From the NCBI RefSeq assembly GCF_900141765.1, contig NZ_FSRK01000003.1, positions 248,001-312,000 on the forward strand: a stretch of 64,000 nt of DNA, in the 5' to 3' direction. Positions 49,934 to 58,416 of the stretch are shown piece after piece (position 1 is the stretch's first letter; every line of letters starts with the position of its first letter). The translations under genes were made by a program, and so were the position numbers. Under the pieces are notes generated by a model. It was not told the DNA's origin. It worked only from the letters and a program-made list of their open reading frames with translations, and did not search any database. This DNA comes from Epilithonimonas zeae. GTDB lineage: Bacteria > Bacteroidota > Bacteroidia > Flavobacteriales > Weeksellaceae.

Positions 49934-50797
49934 TTATTCCTTCAAAACTCGTTCAGTAACTTTATTATTATTCACAGTTCCTGTAACAATATAATTACCT
50001 TTTGGCAAATCTGCGATACTCACTTTTGCACCAGCTTTAACATTAGCCTTTTTTACAAGCTGTCCGGACATTGTAAAGAACTGAACATCCTGAACATCAG
50101 AACTGAAATAAACTTCGTTATTTTTCACCAATGTATTTCTAATGAATGCTGATTTAGAACCGTTAATATCGCCAACTGCTAAAGTCTGACCACTACCCTG
50201 AGGCGTTGGAAGCCCAGCGGTAAAATCTATATTGTTATTATTAGTATCTGTTCCATTTGCATTTCTTGAGATAGATAATACAAGCAATGGTGACGGTGCA
50301 GCTCCATTGCCTTCAAATTGATTTGCCAGACCATATCCTACGAAGTCAATAACATTAGACGCTGTAGGCCCCGTGACACGGACATTATTGGTTGCCAAGG
50401 CCACTTTTCCTGAAGCTAATCCCAATTGGAGACCAACACCCGCTACAGGACCGGAACCATCTAAATTAAGAACCACATCTACAATCAGATTCACGCCAAT
50501 AAGACCGTCACCTGCAGTTCCCTCAGAACCTTGCTGAATTAAATAGGTTTGACCGGGTGCCAAAGTAATACTTGGAAGATTATGATATTGTGTAAACTGA
50601 CCAGAAAAAGCCCCATATTGAATAGTTGCTCCAGTAAGAGAAGCCGTAGAAGATCCAATATTTTTCAATTCAATAAAATCAGTACGAAACAAGGCGTTAA
50701 GAAGCCCACCTGCTGTATAAATTTCGTTGATAACAATCTGCGCATTAAAAAATGCCACTGAGGACACAAGTCCAACAAATGTAAAAAACTTTTTCAT
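49934..50797 (-). CDS. Lamin-tail-like domain protein with T9SS type A sorting domain
   Basis: A 287-residue secreted protein. Signal peptide (MKKFFTFVGLVSSVAFFNAQ). An LTD (lamin-tail) Ig-like domain covers about 20-200 (IVINEIYTAGG...TDFIELKNIGSSTASLTGATIQYG; ITLAPGQTYLIQQG; VIDFVGYG). The last 75 residues are a type IX secretion signal: VYFSSDVQDVQFFTMSGQLVKKANVKAG...IADLPKGNYIVTGTVNNNKVTERVLKE, with the conserved LPKGxYxVxG and terminal Lys. It is thus a cell-surface or released T9SS cargo. Ligand unknown. Ser/Thr/Asn content is high as usual for exported flavobacterial proteins. Confidence 0.9.
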   Translation of the reverse strand: MKKFFTFVGLVSSVAFFNAQIVINEIYTAGGLLNALFRTDFIELKNIGSSTASLTGATIQYGAFSGQFTQYHNLPSITLAPGQTYLIQQGSEGTAGDGLIGVNLIVDVVLNLDGSGPVAGVGLQLGLASGKVALATNNVRVTGPTASNVIDFVGYGLANQFEGNGAAPSPLLVLSISRNANGTDTNNNNIDFTAGLPTPQGSGQTLAVGDINGSKSAFIRNTLVKNNEVYFSSDVQDVQFFTMSGQLVKKANVKAGAKVSIADLPKGNYIVTGTVNNNKVTERVLKE

Positions 50798-51032
50798 AAT
50801 AATTTATTTTAGTGATTTAAATATAATTTACAATTATAATACCAAAATAAAATCGATTATTTACATTATGATTACGAATATCATAATTATTAATAAAAAT
50901 TAAAGCAGAATAATATTAGCTTTTTAACCATTTTTTAGCGTGAATTTATTTTTTTGTTGGAAGATTGAAATTAACTGTTGAAAAAAGGCAATAAAAAACC
51001 CTAAGACATTCTAAGCAAATGAATTAGGGTTT

Positions 51033-51106
51033 TGGAGGTGCCTAGCGGATTCGAACCGCTGTAGATGGTGTTGCAGACCACTGCCTAGCCGCTCGGCCAA
51101 AGCACC
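51033..51106 (-). tRNA. tRNA-Cys (anticodon GCA)
   Basis: The minus strand gives a full cloverleaf: acceptor GGTGCTT/AGGCACC with one G-T pair, anticodon loop CTGCAAC with GCA, and TTCGAATC in the T arm. Discriminator base U73, as in bacterial tRNA-Cys, with CCA encoded at 51033-51035. Length 74 including CCA. Confidence 0.96.
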
Positions 51107-51229
51107 ATTTTGTTTGGTTTGCAAATTTAGTGTTTTTTTTTAATTTTCAAATTTTATCTATCTTTTTTATTTGATTTTTTTAGATTTTTTAAATTTTGAA
51201 GTTTTTTTTAAAACCATCGAGTTACACAT

Positions 51230-51321
51230 AGCCCTGATGGTAACGGTTACCCCACAGCGATGGCGCGGAACGCAGTGGAGCGCCAGAGCGAGGAGTATGA
51301 GTGGACAGCAGGTTCACGGCT
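51230..51321 (+). repeat. R2 structured repeat, copy b
   Basis: Outer arms AGCC (51230-51233)/GGCT (51318-51321), constant blocks CTGATGGTAACGG and GTGGACAGCAGGTTC as in 36889-37002. The inner hairpin is different: TGGCGC pairs with GCGCCA across GGAACGCAGTGGA. It lies between tRNA-Cys and the ribBA promoter. Confidence 0.75.
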
Positions 51322-51366
51322 CCCAAATATTAATGATTTACATATCTTTAATCGATTAATACAACC

Positions 51367-51395
51367 TTTGGTTAGGTTCTAAATAAGTATCTTTG
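51367..51395 (+). promoter_or_regulatory. Promoter of the ribBA-like gene
   Basis: -33 TTTG (51367-51370), 17-base spacer, -10 TATCTTTG (51388-51395): exact matches to the Bacteroidetes TTTG-N17-23-TAnnTTTG promoter. The ATG is 19 bases further at 51415. No FMN riboswitch is visible in the short leader. Confidence 0.7.
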
Positions 51396-51414
51396 CAAAA
51401 AATTTTTAGAAATA

Positions 51415-52539
51415 ATGGATAAATTCCAACTTAATACGATAGAAGAAGCACTGGAAGACCTTAAAAATGGCAAAATGGTCATTGTAGTAGATGATGAAGA
51501 CCGTGAAAATGAAGGAGACCTCATCGCTGCTGCTGAACTGACTACACCTGAGATTGTCAATTTTATGGCAACTTATGCAAGAGGTTTGATTTGTATGCCG
51601 CTAACTGAAACGAGATGCGACGAATTGGAACTGCACTCTATGGTTTCGAATTCTACCGACCCAAAAGAAACGGCTTTTACTATTTCTGTTGACCTTCTTG
51701 GAAAAGGTGCTACGACGGGAATCTCCGCTGGTGACCGCGCCAAAACCATCCAAGCGATTATGGATTCTAACACAAAACCTGGCGACCTGATGCGACCTGG
51801 TCACATTTTCCCATTGCGTGCAAGAGAAGGCGGCGTTTTGAAAAGAGCAGGACATACGGAAGCGGCGGTTGATTTGACAAGATTGGCAGGACTGAAAGAA
51901 GGCGGCGTTATCTGCGAAATCCTAAATGAGGACGGAAGTATGTCGAGACTGCCACAACTTTTGGAATTTGGGAAGAAGCACGATTTGAAAGTGATTTCTA
52001 TTGAAGATTTAATTCATTACAGAATCATGAGACAAGGCGATCTTGTGGAAAGAATAGAGGAACGTGATATCAAAACGCATTTTGGAGATTTCAAATTTTA
52101 TGTTTTTGAGGAAAAACCGACGGAGCAAATCCATTACGCCTTAACAAAAGGAACTTGGTCTGCAGATGAATCTGTTTTGGTGAGAGTACAATCTTCAGGA
52201 ACTTATTTTGACGTTTTCAGCAGATTGTCGAATGGCGAACATCCTTTGATGCAACAAGTAACCGATCTTATAAACAAAGAAGGAAAAGGCGCTGTGGTTT
52301 TTATCAACAATGTTTCTAACAAAGAAAATACGTTGAGCAGAATCAAACATTTCCTGAATTACCAGGACGGAACAAGTGAACAACCTACAATTGCGCCTAA
52401 TTTCCGTGATTATGGCATCGGAACTCAAATCTTGAAAGACCTTGGAATTAACAAATTTAAAGTGATTACCCAGAATCCTAACATCAAACCGATTCTTTCC
52501 GGTTATGATGTGGAAGTGACTGAGATGGTTGCTTTATAG
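51415..52539 (+). CDS. ribB: 3,4-Dihydroxy-2-butanone-4-phosphate synthase with degenerate GTP cyclohydrolase II domain
   Basis: A 374-residue RibBA-shaped protein for riboflavin synthesis. The N-terminal DHBP synthase (1 to about 205) is intact: [23 protein letters not shown] (acidic loop), [24 protein letters not shown] and [28 protein letters not shown]. The C-terminal domain has GTP cyclohydrolase II topology, but the zinc block (cysteines in the family's GxxC...CDCG motif) is replaced by [25 protein letters not shown], with no cysteine anywhere in the domain. It should therefore make DHBP only; an active RibA must be encoded elsewhere. A strong promoter and terminator bracket it. Confidence 0.9.
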   Translation: MDKFQLNTIEEALEDLKNGKMVIVVDDEDRENEGDLIAAAELTTPEIVNFMATYARGLICMPLTETRCDELELHSMVSNSTDPKETAFTISVDLLGKGATTGISAGDRAKTIQAIMDSNTKPGDLMRPGHIFPLRAREGGVLKRAGHTEAAVDLTRLAGLKEGGVICEILNEDGSMSRLPQLLEFGKKHDLKVISIEDLIHYRIMRQGDLVERIEERDIKTHFGDFKFYVFEEKPTEQIHYALTKGTWSADESVLVRVQSSGTYFDVFSRLSNGEHPLMQQVTDLINKEGKGAVVFINNVSNKENTLSRIKHFLNYQDGTSEQPTIAPNFRDYGIGTQILKDLGINKFKVITQNPNIKPILSGYDVEVTEMVAL

Positions 52540-52592
52540 ATTATTTTGAGAGAATAGACAGATAGATGATAGACTTTCATCTTATATCAATA

Positions 52593-52622
52593 AAAAACGC
52601 TCCAAAATAGGAGCGTTTTTTT
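52593..52622 (+). terminator. Terminator of the ribBA-like gene
   Basis: Perfect 11-bp stem AAAAACGCTCC (52593-52603)/GGAGCGTTTTT (52610-52620), loop AAAATA, T run. Confidence 0.8.
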
Positions 52623-52654
52623 ATGTCTTGATTCTTTATCTTGAATCTACAAGT

Positions 52655-54589
52655 CTAATTCAGCCAAGCATTATTCTTAGGATTGATATCTGGAACAATG
52701 GATTGCGGATCCAATTTTACATTCGTAACTTCTTTTGTAGAATCGATTTGGAAAGTCCATTCCGTATTACGTTTCCAAACTTCAACAGGCAACTTCACAG
52801 TCTGCGTAGTTCCATCTTTAAAGGTTACAAGAACTATTGTCGGCATTGGTAATTGTCCAATATTTTCAACTGTAATTTGCGCGCCATTTTTGAAATCACC
52901 ATTCACAGGTTTTACTGCTTTTACAGCTTGATCCACTTTCCATTTGTTCATAAACCAGCCTCTCCAAAACCAGTTCAGTTCTTCGCCGGAAACATTTTCC
53001 ATTGTATGGAAGAAGTCCCAAGGTGTCGGATGTTTGAACGCCCATCTATGAACATAAGTTTTGAATGCTTTATCAAATTTTTCAGGACCTAAAATGGTTT
53101 CTCTCAAAATCCCTAACCCAACTCCAGGTTTGAAATAAGCCAAAACACCAATGCTTCTTTCTTTCATATTATCCGGACCAACCATAATCTGTTCAAAATT
53201 ATCACTCTGAACAAATGGTCCAATCTTGCTGATATCTTGTTTGTGATAATATTCGCCTTTATTGAAAGCTTCCGTTGATAATTCATTAATAAAAGTATTG
53301 AAACCTTCATCCATCCAGGCAAAAACTCTTTCATTGGAACCAACAATCATAGGAAACCAAGTGTGACCAAATTCGTGATCCGTTACACCCCAAAGATCAG
53401 CACCTTTTGAATTTCTGTGGCAAAAAACGATTCCAGGATATTCCATTCCGCCTTCGTTTCCGGCAACATTAGTCGCTGCTGGATAAGGATACTCGAACCA
53501 TTTTCCGGAGTAATGCTCTATAGCAGCTTTTGTATATTCTGTTGATCTTCCCCAAGCTTTGTCGCCTGCACTTTCTACAGGATAAGCCGAGATTGCTAGA
53601 GATTTTTTTCCGCTTGGAAGGTTGATTCTCGCGGCATCTATAATGAATGCAGAAGACGAAGCCCAGGCAAAATCTCTTGCTTTTTCTATTTTGAATTTCC
53701 AGGTTTTTGTTCCTGATTGATTTCCTTTACCTAATTCAGATTCTGGATGAATCATCACAGTTTTGTCACTTTTTCTAGCTTCATTCCAACGGTTGATTTC
53801 TTCTTTCGAGTAAACCTCTCTTTCATTCAATAATTCTCCCGAAGCTACAACGTAATGATTAGTCGGAACAGTAATATTTGCTGATAAAGTTCCGTATTCC
53901 AAATAAAATTCCGAAGCTCCTAAATATGGCAACGTGTTCCAACCCATTACATCATCATATACACACATTCTCGGATACCATTGCGCCAATGTGAAGATTT
54001 TTCCATTTTTGGTATCTTCAACTCCCATCCTGTCCGAACCGTATTTTGGAGAGAGAAAAGAATATTCTATTTTCAATTTTGCAACGCCGCCGTTCGCTTT
54101 CAAATCACTTGGAAGGTCAATCTGCATTCTGGTGTCTGTAACTGTATATTTTACATCTTTCCCGTCATATTTTACTGATTTGATTTTGTAGCCGCCATCA
54201 AAAGTCTCGCCGTGCGCACCGTTTCTACTTCCTGACAACGGAACTACAGCATTACCTCTGGAATCTTTAGCAAAGAGATTTTGGTCGAGTTGTAACCAAA
54301 GAAAACCCAGTTGGTCCGGACTGTTGTTGGTATAAGTAATTTCGGCCGACCCTGTTAATTCATTGTTAGATTCATTAAGACTGACATTCAGTTGATAATC
54401 GGCGGAGTTCTGCCAATATTTGTGTCCCGGCTGTCCGCTTGCCGAACGTGTTTCAGTTCCGGTCTGAGGATAGAAAAATGGTTTGAAGGCTTCTGTATAA
54501 TCATACTTTGGAGATTCCTGAGCGTAAGAATTGCCGACAAAAGCAAATATCGCTACAGCAGAAATCAAATTAGGGAGTTTGAATTTCAT
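52655..54589 (-). CDS. M1-family zinc metallopeptidase
   Basis: A 644-residue exported peptidase: signal peptide (MKFKLPNLISAVAIFAFVGNSYAQ), beta-rich N-terminal domain, then the catalytic domain with HEFGH at 405-409 (TDHEFGHTWFPMIVGSNERVFAWMDEGFNTFINE), where the third Zn ligand is the Glu in WMDEGF. GGMEYPGI stands in place of the GAMEN exopeptidase motif of classical aminopeptidase N. That variant is common in Bacteroidetes M1 proteins. Probably periplasmic and involved in peptide trimming. I chose the ATG at 54589 that opens the signal peptide; the frame extends upstream into a terminator. Confidence 0.92.
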   Translation of the reverse strand: MKFKLPNLISAVAIFAFVGNSYAQESPKYDYTEAFKPFFYPQTGTETRSASGQPGHKYWQNSADYQLNVSLNESNNELTGSAEITYTNNSPDQLGFLWLQLDQNLFAKDSRGNAVVPLSGSRNGAHGETFDGGYKIKSVKYDGKDVKYTVTDTRMQIDLPSDLKANGGVAKLKIEYSFLSPKYGSDRMGVEDTKNGKIFTLAQWYPRMCVYDDVMGWNTLPYLGASEFYLEYGTLSANITVPTNHYVVASGELLNEREVYSKEEINRWNEARKSDKTVMIHPESELGKGNQSGTKTWKFKIEKARDFAWASSSAFIIDAARINLPSGKKSLAISAYPVESAGDKAWGRSTEYTKAAIEHYSGKWFEYPYPAATNVAGNEGGMEYPGIVFCHRNSKGADLWGVTDHEFGHTWFPMIVGSNERVFAWMDEGFNTFINELSTEAFNKGEYYHKQDISKIGPFVQSDNFEQIMVGPDNMKERSIGVLAYFKPGVGLGILRETILGPEKFDKAFKTYVHRWAFKHPTPWDFFHTMENVSGEELNWFWRGWFMNKWKVDQAVKAVKPVNGDFKNGAQITVENIGQLPMPTIVLVTFKDGTTQTVKLPVEVWKRNTEWTFQIDSTKEVTNVKLDPQSIVPDINPKNNAWLN

Positions 54590-54629
54590 TACGTAAAAAG
54601 ATTTATAACATTTAAAAATAGGTAAAAAA

Positions 54630-54657
54630 AATCTCAAATTTGTTACAAACTTGAGAT
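54630..54657 (-). terminator. Terminator of the 2,4-dienoyl-CoA reductase-like gene
   Basis: Imperfect 12-14-pair hairpin of AATCTCAAATTTGT (54630-54643) with ACAAACTTGAGATT (54644-54657), followed by T8 on the minus strand. Confidence 0.7.
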
Positions 54658-54678
54658 TAAATAAGGTTTATTTTTAAA

Positions 54679-55560
54679 TCAATTCGATTTTTTTGCTTTT
54701 ATCATTGCTTCCAGCATATCCCACATTTCCTGAGGAATATCCTCCAGCATATTGAACTCGCCAGCACCTTGCAGCCATTCGCCACCGTCAATAGTCACCA
54801 CTTCACCATTCATATAAGCTGAATAATCGGAAACCAGATAAGCCGCAAGATTGGCTAATTCCTGATGTTCGCCAACCCTTCTCAACGGTACTTTCTTCTT
54901 CATATCGAACTTCTCCTGCAAATCTCCCGGAAGTAATCTGTCCCAAGCTCCTTTCGTAGGAAATGGTCCCGGTGCAATCGCATTGAAACGGATGCCATAT
55001 TTTGCCCATTCAACCGCCAGACTTCTTGTCATTGCCAGAACGCCTGCTTTTGCGCAAGCCGATGGAACCACGTAAGCCGAACCAGTCCAGGCATAGGTTG
55101 TCACGATATTAAGAACTGTTCCCGGAACTTTATTATCTATCCAATATTTTCCAATGGACAATGTACAGTTTTTAGTTCCCTTCAAAACGATGTCTAAAAT
55201 AGAATCAAAAGCAGAATGTGTCAATCTTTCTGTAGGTGAAATGAAATTTCCGGCAGCGTTATTTAAAAGAATGTCAATTCTCCCGAATTCTTTCAAAGTG
55301 GCTTCTTTCATCGACTCTACTTCTTCCCAATTTCGCACGTCGCAAGCCACGCAAAGCACTTTACCTCCTGTTTGTTCTCCTAGTTCTTTCGCGGTTCCCT
55401 GCAACTTTTCTAAATTTCGTGAAGTGATAACGACTTTTGCGCCTAATTCCAAAAAATATTTGGTCATAGCTTTACCAAGCCCGCTTCCGCCTCCCGTAAC
55501 AATGGCCACTTTATCTTTGAGTGCGTCTTCGCGCAACATTGGTTGTGTATATAGATTCAT
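54679..55560 (-). CDS. SDR of the 2,4-dienoyl-CoA reductase type
   Basis: A 293-residue NAD(P)-dependent SDR: TGGGSGLGKAMTKYFLELGAKVVITSRN (cofactor loop), NNAAGNF, and VTTYAWTGSAYVVPSACAKAGVLAMTRSLAVEWAKYGIRFNAIAPGP. The usual catalytic Tyr before the Lys is a Ser (VPSACAK). This matches mitochondrial and peroxisomal 2,4-dienoyl-CoA reductases, which use a different proton donor, so it marks the subfamily and is not a defect. It would help oxidise unsaturated fatty acids. Start ATG 55560 (MNLYTQPMLREDALKDKVA); further in-frame ATGs upstream are less likely. Confidence 0.85.
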   Translation of the reverse strand: MNLYTQPMLREDALKDKVAIVTGGGSGLGKAMTKYFLELGAKVVITSRNLEKLQGTAKELGEQTGGKVLCVACDVRNWEEVESMKEATLKEFGRIDILLNNAAGNFISPTERLTHSAFDSILDIVLKGTKNCTLSIGKYWIDNKVPGTVLNIVTTYAWTGSAYVVPSACAKAGVLAMTRSLAVEWAKYGIRFNAIAPGPFPTKGAWDRLLPGDLQEKFDMKKKVPLRRVGEHQELANLAAYLVSDYSAYMNGEVVTIDGGEWLQGAGEFNMLEDIPQEMWDMLEAMIKAKKSN

Positions 55561-55743
55561 ATGTAGATGTTTATTGTTTTTAAAAGTCATATGCAATCGC
55601 TGTATCTTCATTGGACGTTTTGCTTCCCATCATGGCGATTTCATAATTAAAATTTAAAGGTTTGTGCCTGTGGTAAATTTAGATTTTTATTTTGTTTTGA
55701 GAATTAACAAAAGTTATGCGCAAAATATGAACGTCATACGATT

Positions 55744-55820
55744 GCGCCCCGGCTTGAACGGAGCTCTTTTTGCGGAACAGAGTGGAGCAAAAAAGCGGGA
55801 GTGGAAGACGGAAAAGGCGT
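55744..55820 (+). repeat. Interspersed structured repeat R1, copy E
   Basis: GCGCC (55744-55748)/GGCGT (55816-55820), i.e. four pairs and a G-T. Constant blocks CCGGCTTGAACGGAGCTC and GGGAGTGGAAGACGGA carry single changes. The inner arm CTTTTTGC pairs with GCAAAAAAG. It sits in the divergent spacer between the two SDR genes. Confidence 0.75.
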
Positions 55821-55935
55821 CCAAAAATCTATCATCGTAGTTTTGGCTACAACAATCTTTGATTTGGTCACACCGTTCCGTTCATCATTTTTCAACTTTG
55901 TCTTGTAAATAATTAACCCTTTAAAAACAATCACA

Positions 55936-56775
55936 ATGAGTACAAAAAAAGTATGGTTCGTAACCGGAGCCTCAAAAGGATTAGGTCTCACATTAGTTAA
56001 AAAATTATTATCCGACGGCTATTCTGTGGCAGCAACATCCAGAAATGTTTCGGAACTACAGAAAGTCATCAGCGCAGAAAATTCTGATTTTCTTCCATTG
56101 GAAGTAGATTTGGTTAATGAAGAGTCAGTTTCACTAGCGATTTCAAAAACGATTGAAAAATTCAGGAGAATCGATGTTGTGGTAAACAACGCTGGTTATG
56201 GCCAATTGGGAACTTTGGAAGAATTAACTGACCAGGAAAGCCGTCAGAATTTTGACACCAATGTATTTGGTTCTTTGAATATCATCAGAGCATCGATGCC
56301 GCATTTCAGAAATCAAAAAAGCGGAAACATCATCAACATTGCTTCGATTGGCGGATTATCCGGAGATTTTCCAGGTTGGGGAATCTACTGCGCTACGAAA
56401 TTTGCAGTCGTTGGTTTTACGGAAGCTTTGGCCGCGGAGGTCAAAGAATTCAGCGTGAATGCAACGGTTGTTTATCCCGGCTACTTCAGAACCGATTTCC
56501 TGACCGGCGGTTCGCTTCGCACACCAGAAAATGAAATCGAGGCTTATACCACAGCAAGAAAACTTCAAGTAGCGCACGAGCAGGACATCAACGGCAATCA
56601 GCCTGGCGATCCTGAGAAAGCGGCTGTGGCGATGCTGGAACTGGTTGCAATGGAAAATCCACCCGTTCATTTGGTTTTAGGTTCGGATGCTTTTCAAATG
56701 GCGAACAACAAATTAAGTTCTCTTCAGAATGAAATTTCCGACTTCAAAACATTAAGTATTTCAACAGATTACTAA
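55936..56775 (+). CDS. Short-chain dehydrogenase/reductase
   Basis: A 279-residue classical SDR: VTGASKGLGLTLVKKLLSDGYSVAATSRN, VNNAGYGQLG, Ser in INIASIGGLSGDFPGWG, and YCATKFAVVGFTEALAAEV (YxxxK). C-terminal substrate part: VVYPGYFRTDFLTG...PGDPEKAAVAMLELVAMENPPVHLVLGSDA. It resembles oxidoreductases often placed beside an AraC regulator, as here: the regulator gene begins 49 bases downstream. Substrate not predictable. Confidence 0.9.
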   Translation: MSTKKVWFVTGASKGLGLTLVKKLLSDGYSVAATSRNVSELQKVISAENSDFLPLEVDLVNEESVSLAISKTIEKFRRIDVVVNNAGYGQLGTLEELTDQESRQNFDTNVFGSLNIIRASMPHFRNQKSGNIINIASIGGLSGDFPGWGIYCATKFAVVGFTEALAAEVKEFSVNATVVYPGYFRTDFLTGGSLRTPENEIEAYTTARKLQVAHEQDINGNQPGDPEKAAVAMLELVAMENPPVHLVLGSDAFQMANNKLSSLQNEISDFKTLSISTDY

Positions 56776-56781
56776 CTTTGT

Positions 56782-56809
56782 AAGGCAACAGTTTTCGGAT
56801 TGTTGCCTT
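56782..56809 (+). terminator. Hairpin between the SDR and AraC-family genes
   Basis: Nine-bp stem AAGGCAACA (56782-56790)/TGTTGCCTT (56801-56809), followed by a moderately T-rich stretch. It may be a weak terminator. Confidence 0.55.
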
Positions 56810-56824
56810 TAATCTTATTAGATT

Positions 56825-57739
56825 ATGAATAACAGAAAATTATATACGATTGACTCCGTTGCTGAATTTCATAGGATTTGCGGATTGTCTAAACCTCAAC
56901 ACCCAATGATTAGTTTGGTGGATTACAGCCAGGTGGAATATCAAATAGAGGAATCGGAAATCAGTTGGATTCAGGAATTGTATTTTATGGGTTTCAAGCG
57001 TGATATTCAGGGGAAATTGCATTACGGGCAGAGCCAGTATGATTTTGACGGTGGTTTGATGTGCTTCATTGCGCCGAGGCAATTGGTGAAAATGATTATC
57101 GACAAGTACGACACAAAACCGTCGGGCTACCTTTTGGCTTTCCATCCCGATTTTATCTGGAATACGCCTTTGGCAAAGACCATTCATAACTACAAATTTT
57201 TCGGTTATGATGTGAATGAAGCTTTGTTTCTTTCTGAAAAGGAGGAAGAAACATTGATTGGACTTTTCAAAGGCATCGAGCGAGAATATCAGTCAGGAAT
57301 TGATGAATTTACTCAGAGTATCATTATTTCACAAATCGAAGTGATTCTGAATTATTGCGAACGTTTTTATCAAAGACAATTCATCACCAGAAAAAAGACC
57401 AATCATCATATTTTGGAGAAATTAGAAATCATCTTAGAAGATTATTTTAATGAAGATGTTATTGATAAAGGTTTGCCAACTGTGAATTACATTGCCGAAC
57501 AACTGAATATTTCAACCAATTATCTCGGAAGTTTATTAAAACAATTAACCGGACAAACCACGCAACAGCACATCCACGAAAAACTGATTGAGAAAGCCAA
57601 AGAAAAATTGTCGACAACGGAGCTTTCCGTGAGTGAAATTGCGTATGAATTGGGGTTTGAACATTCACAGTCTTTCAGCAAATTGTTTAAAGCTAAGACC
57701 GATATTTCGCCGTTGGAGTTTCGGCAGTCGTTTAATTAG
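56825..57739 (+). CDS. AraC-family transcriptional regulator
   Basis: A 304-residue regulator. The N-terminal part (about 1-180) is an effector-binding domain of the type found with SDR genes (YDFDGGLMCFIAPRQLVKM). The C-terminal double helix-turn-helix (about 205-304) has NYIAEQLNISTNYLGSLLKQLTGQTTQQHIHEKLIEKAKEKL and the signature SEIAYELGFEHSQSFSKLFKAKTDISPLEFRQ. The upstream SDR gene on the same strand is the likely target. Effector unknown. Confidence 0.93.
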   Translation: MNNRKLYTIDSVAEFHRICGLSKPQHPMISLVDYSQVEYQIEESEISWIQELYFMGFKRDIQGKLHYGQSQYDFDGGLMCFIAPRQLVKMIIDKYDTKPSGYLLAFHPDFIWNTPLAKTIHNYKFFGYDVNEALFLSEKEEETLIGLFKGIEREYQSGIDEFTQSIIISQIEVILNYCERFYQRQFITRKKTNHHILEKLEIILEDYFNEDVIDKGLPTVNYIAEQLNISTNYLGSLLKQLTGQTTQQHIHEKLIEKAKEKLSTTELSVSEIAYELGFEHSQSFSKLFKAKTDISPLEFRQSFN

Positions 57740-57748
57740 ATTTTTATT

Positions 57749-57875
57749 CTCTCGTAGATTGGTGGATTTACCAGATAAATGAGTTTAAAATCTGCATTGC
57801 GTGAGATTAAATTTTGGTTAAAGCCAATCTTATTTTAAAATTATGAAACGAGCTAAAACCTACTCCTATTGATAT
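57749..57875. repeat. R5 element, decayed copy a
   Basis: Shares AAAATCTGC, GCGTGAGATT, AAATTTTGGTTAAAGCCAAT, GAGCTAAA and TCCTATTGATAT, in that order, with 59046-59190; the pairing arms are partly lost. It lies between the AraC and HxlR genes, both ending here. Confidence 0.6.
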
Positions 57876-58259
57876 TTACTTTTCAAAAACATCTTCTCTG
57901 ATGTTTTTTTTATGTGTTCTTCCCCACTCCGAAAGTGCCATAATCACTGGTTTTAAAGTTCTGCTGTAATCTGTGGAAAGGTATTCTACCACAACCGGCG
58001 TCTGTTCGGCGTGCACTACCCTTTTGACGAAACCGTTCAGTTCCAGATCCTTCAGTTCATTTGACAAAACTCTTGCGGAAATCCCGGCAACGATTCTTTG
58101 CAGTTCGTTAAACCGAATGTTTCCGTGTTCCTGCAATGCAATGATGATTTTCAGTTTCCACTTTCCACCGATGACGTAAATCGCATCTTCTACAGAAGAC
58201 AGGCTTTCCGTACATCTGGCTTTGGTTACAGGCTCTTCCAGTTCGATATTATTTTCCAT
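57876..58259 (-). CDS. HxlR-family transcriptional regulator
   Basis: A 127-residue winged-helix regulator covering the HxlR domain: CTESLSSVEDAIYVIGGKWKLKIIIALQEHGNIRFNELQRIVAGISARVLSNELKDLELNGFVKR, then VEYLSTDYSRTLKPVIMALSEWGRTH. One cysteine (C15 region, ARCTESL) lies just before the domain, the position of the redox-sensing Cys in YodB/HypR-type members. Those regulators control azoreductases and quinone-detoxifying enzymes, and here an azoreductase gene is divergent. Start ATG 58259; an in-frame ATG at 58280 is possible. Confidence 0.9.
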   Translation of the reverse strand: MENNIELEEPVTKARCTESLSSVEDAIYVIGGKWKLKIIIALQEHGNIRFNELQRIVAGISARVLSNELKDLELNGFVKRVVHAEQTPVVVEYLSTDYSRTLKPVIMALSEWGRTHKKNIREDVFEK

Positions 58260-58278
58260 AATGATTGTTAACTTACCC

Positions 58279-58298
58279 AAAGGTTACTACTAACCTTT
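58279..58298. promoter_or_regulatory. Operator candidate for the HxlR regulator
   Basis: AAAGGTTA-CTAC-TAACCTTT: perfect 8-bp inverse arms around 4 bases, 20 bases upstream of the HxlR gene in the divergent spacer. The azoR -10 TAATTTTG (58333-58340, exact consensus) lies downstream. One site could control both genes. Confidence 0.65.
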
Positions 58299-58416
58299 TG
58301 TTCACTACTTACTTTTGATAAGCAAATGTACATAATTTTGCTGTAGAAATTTTAATCATTAAAAATGAGTTAGCTGAAAAGCAATTCTAAAAAAATTAAA
58401 AAATAATCATTTACAT

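Noticed and set aside
54679-55560. SDR lacking the catalytic tyrosine (VPSACAK)
   Set aside because: This looks like an inactivated enzyme, but Ser in place of Tyr is normal for 2,4-dienoyl-CoA reductases, so it identifies the subfamily.
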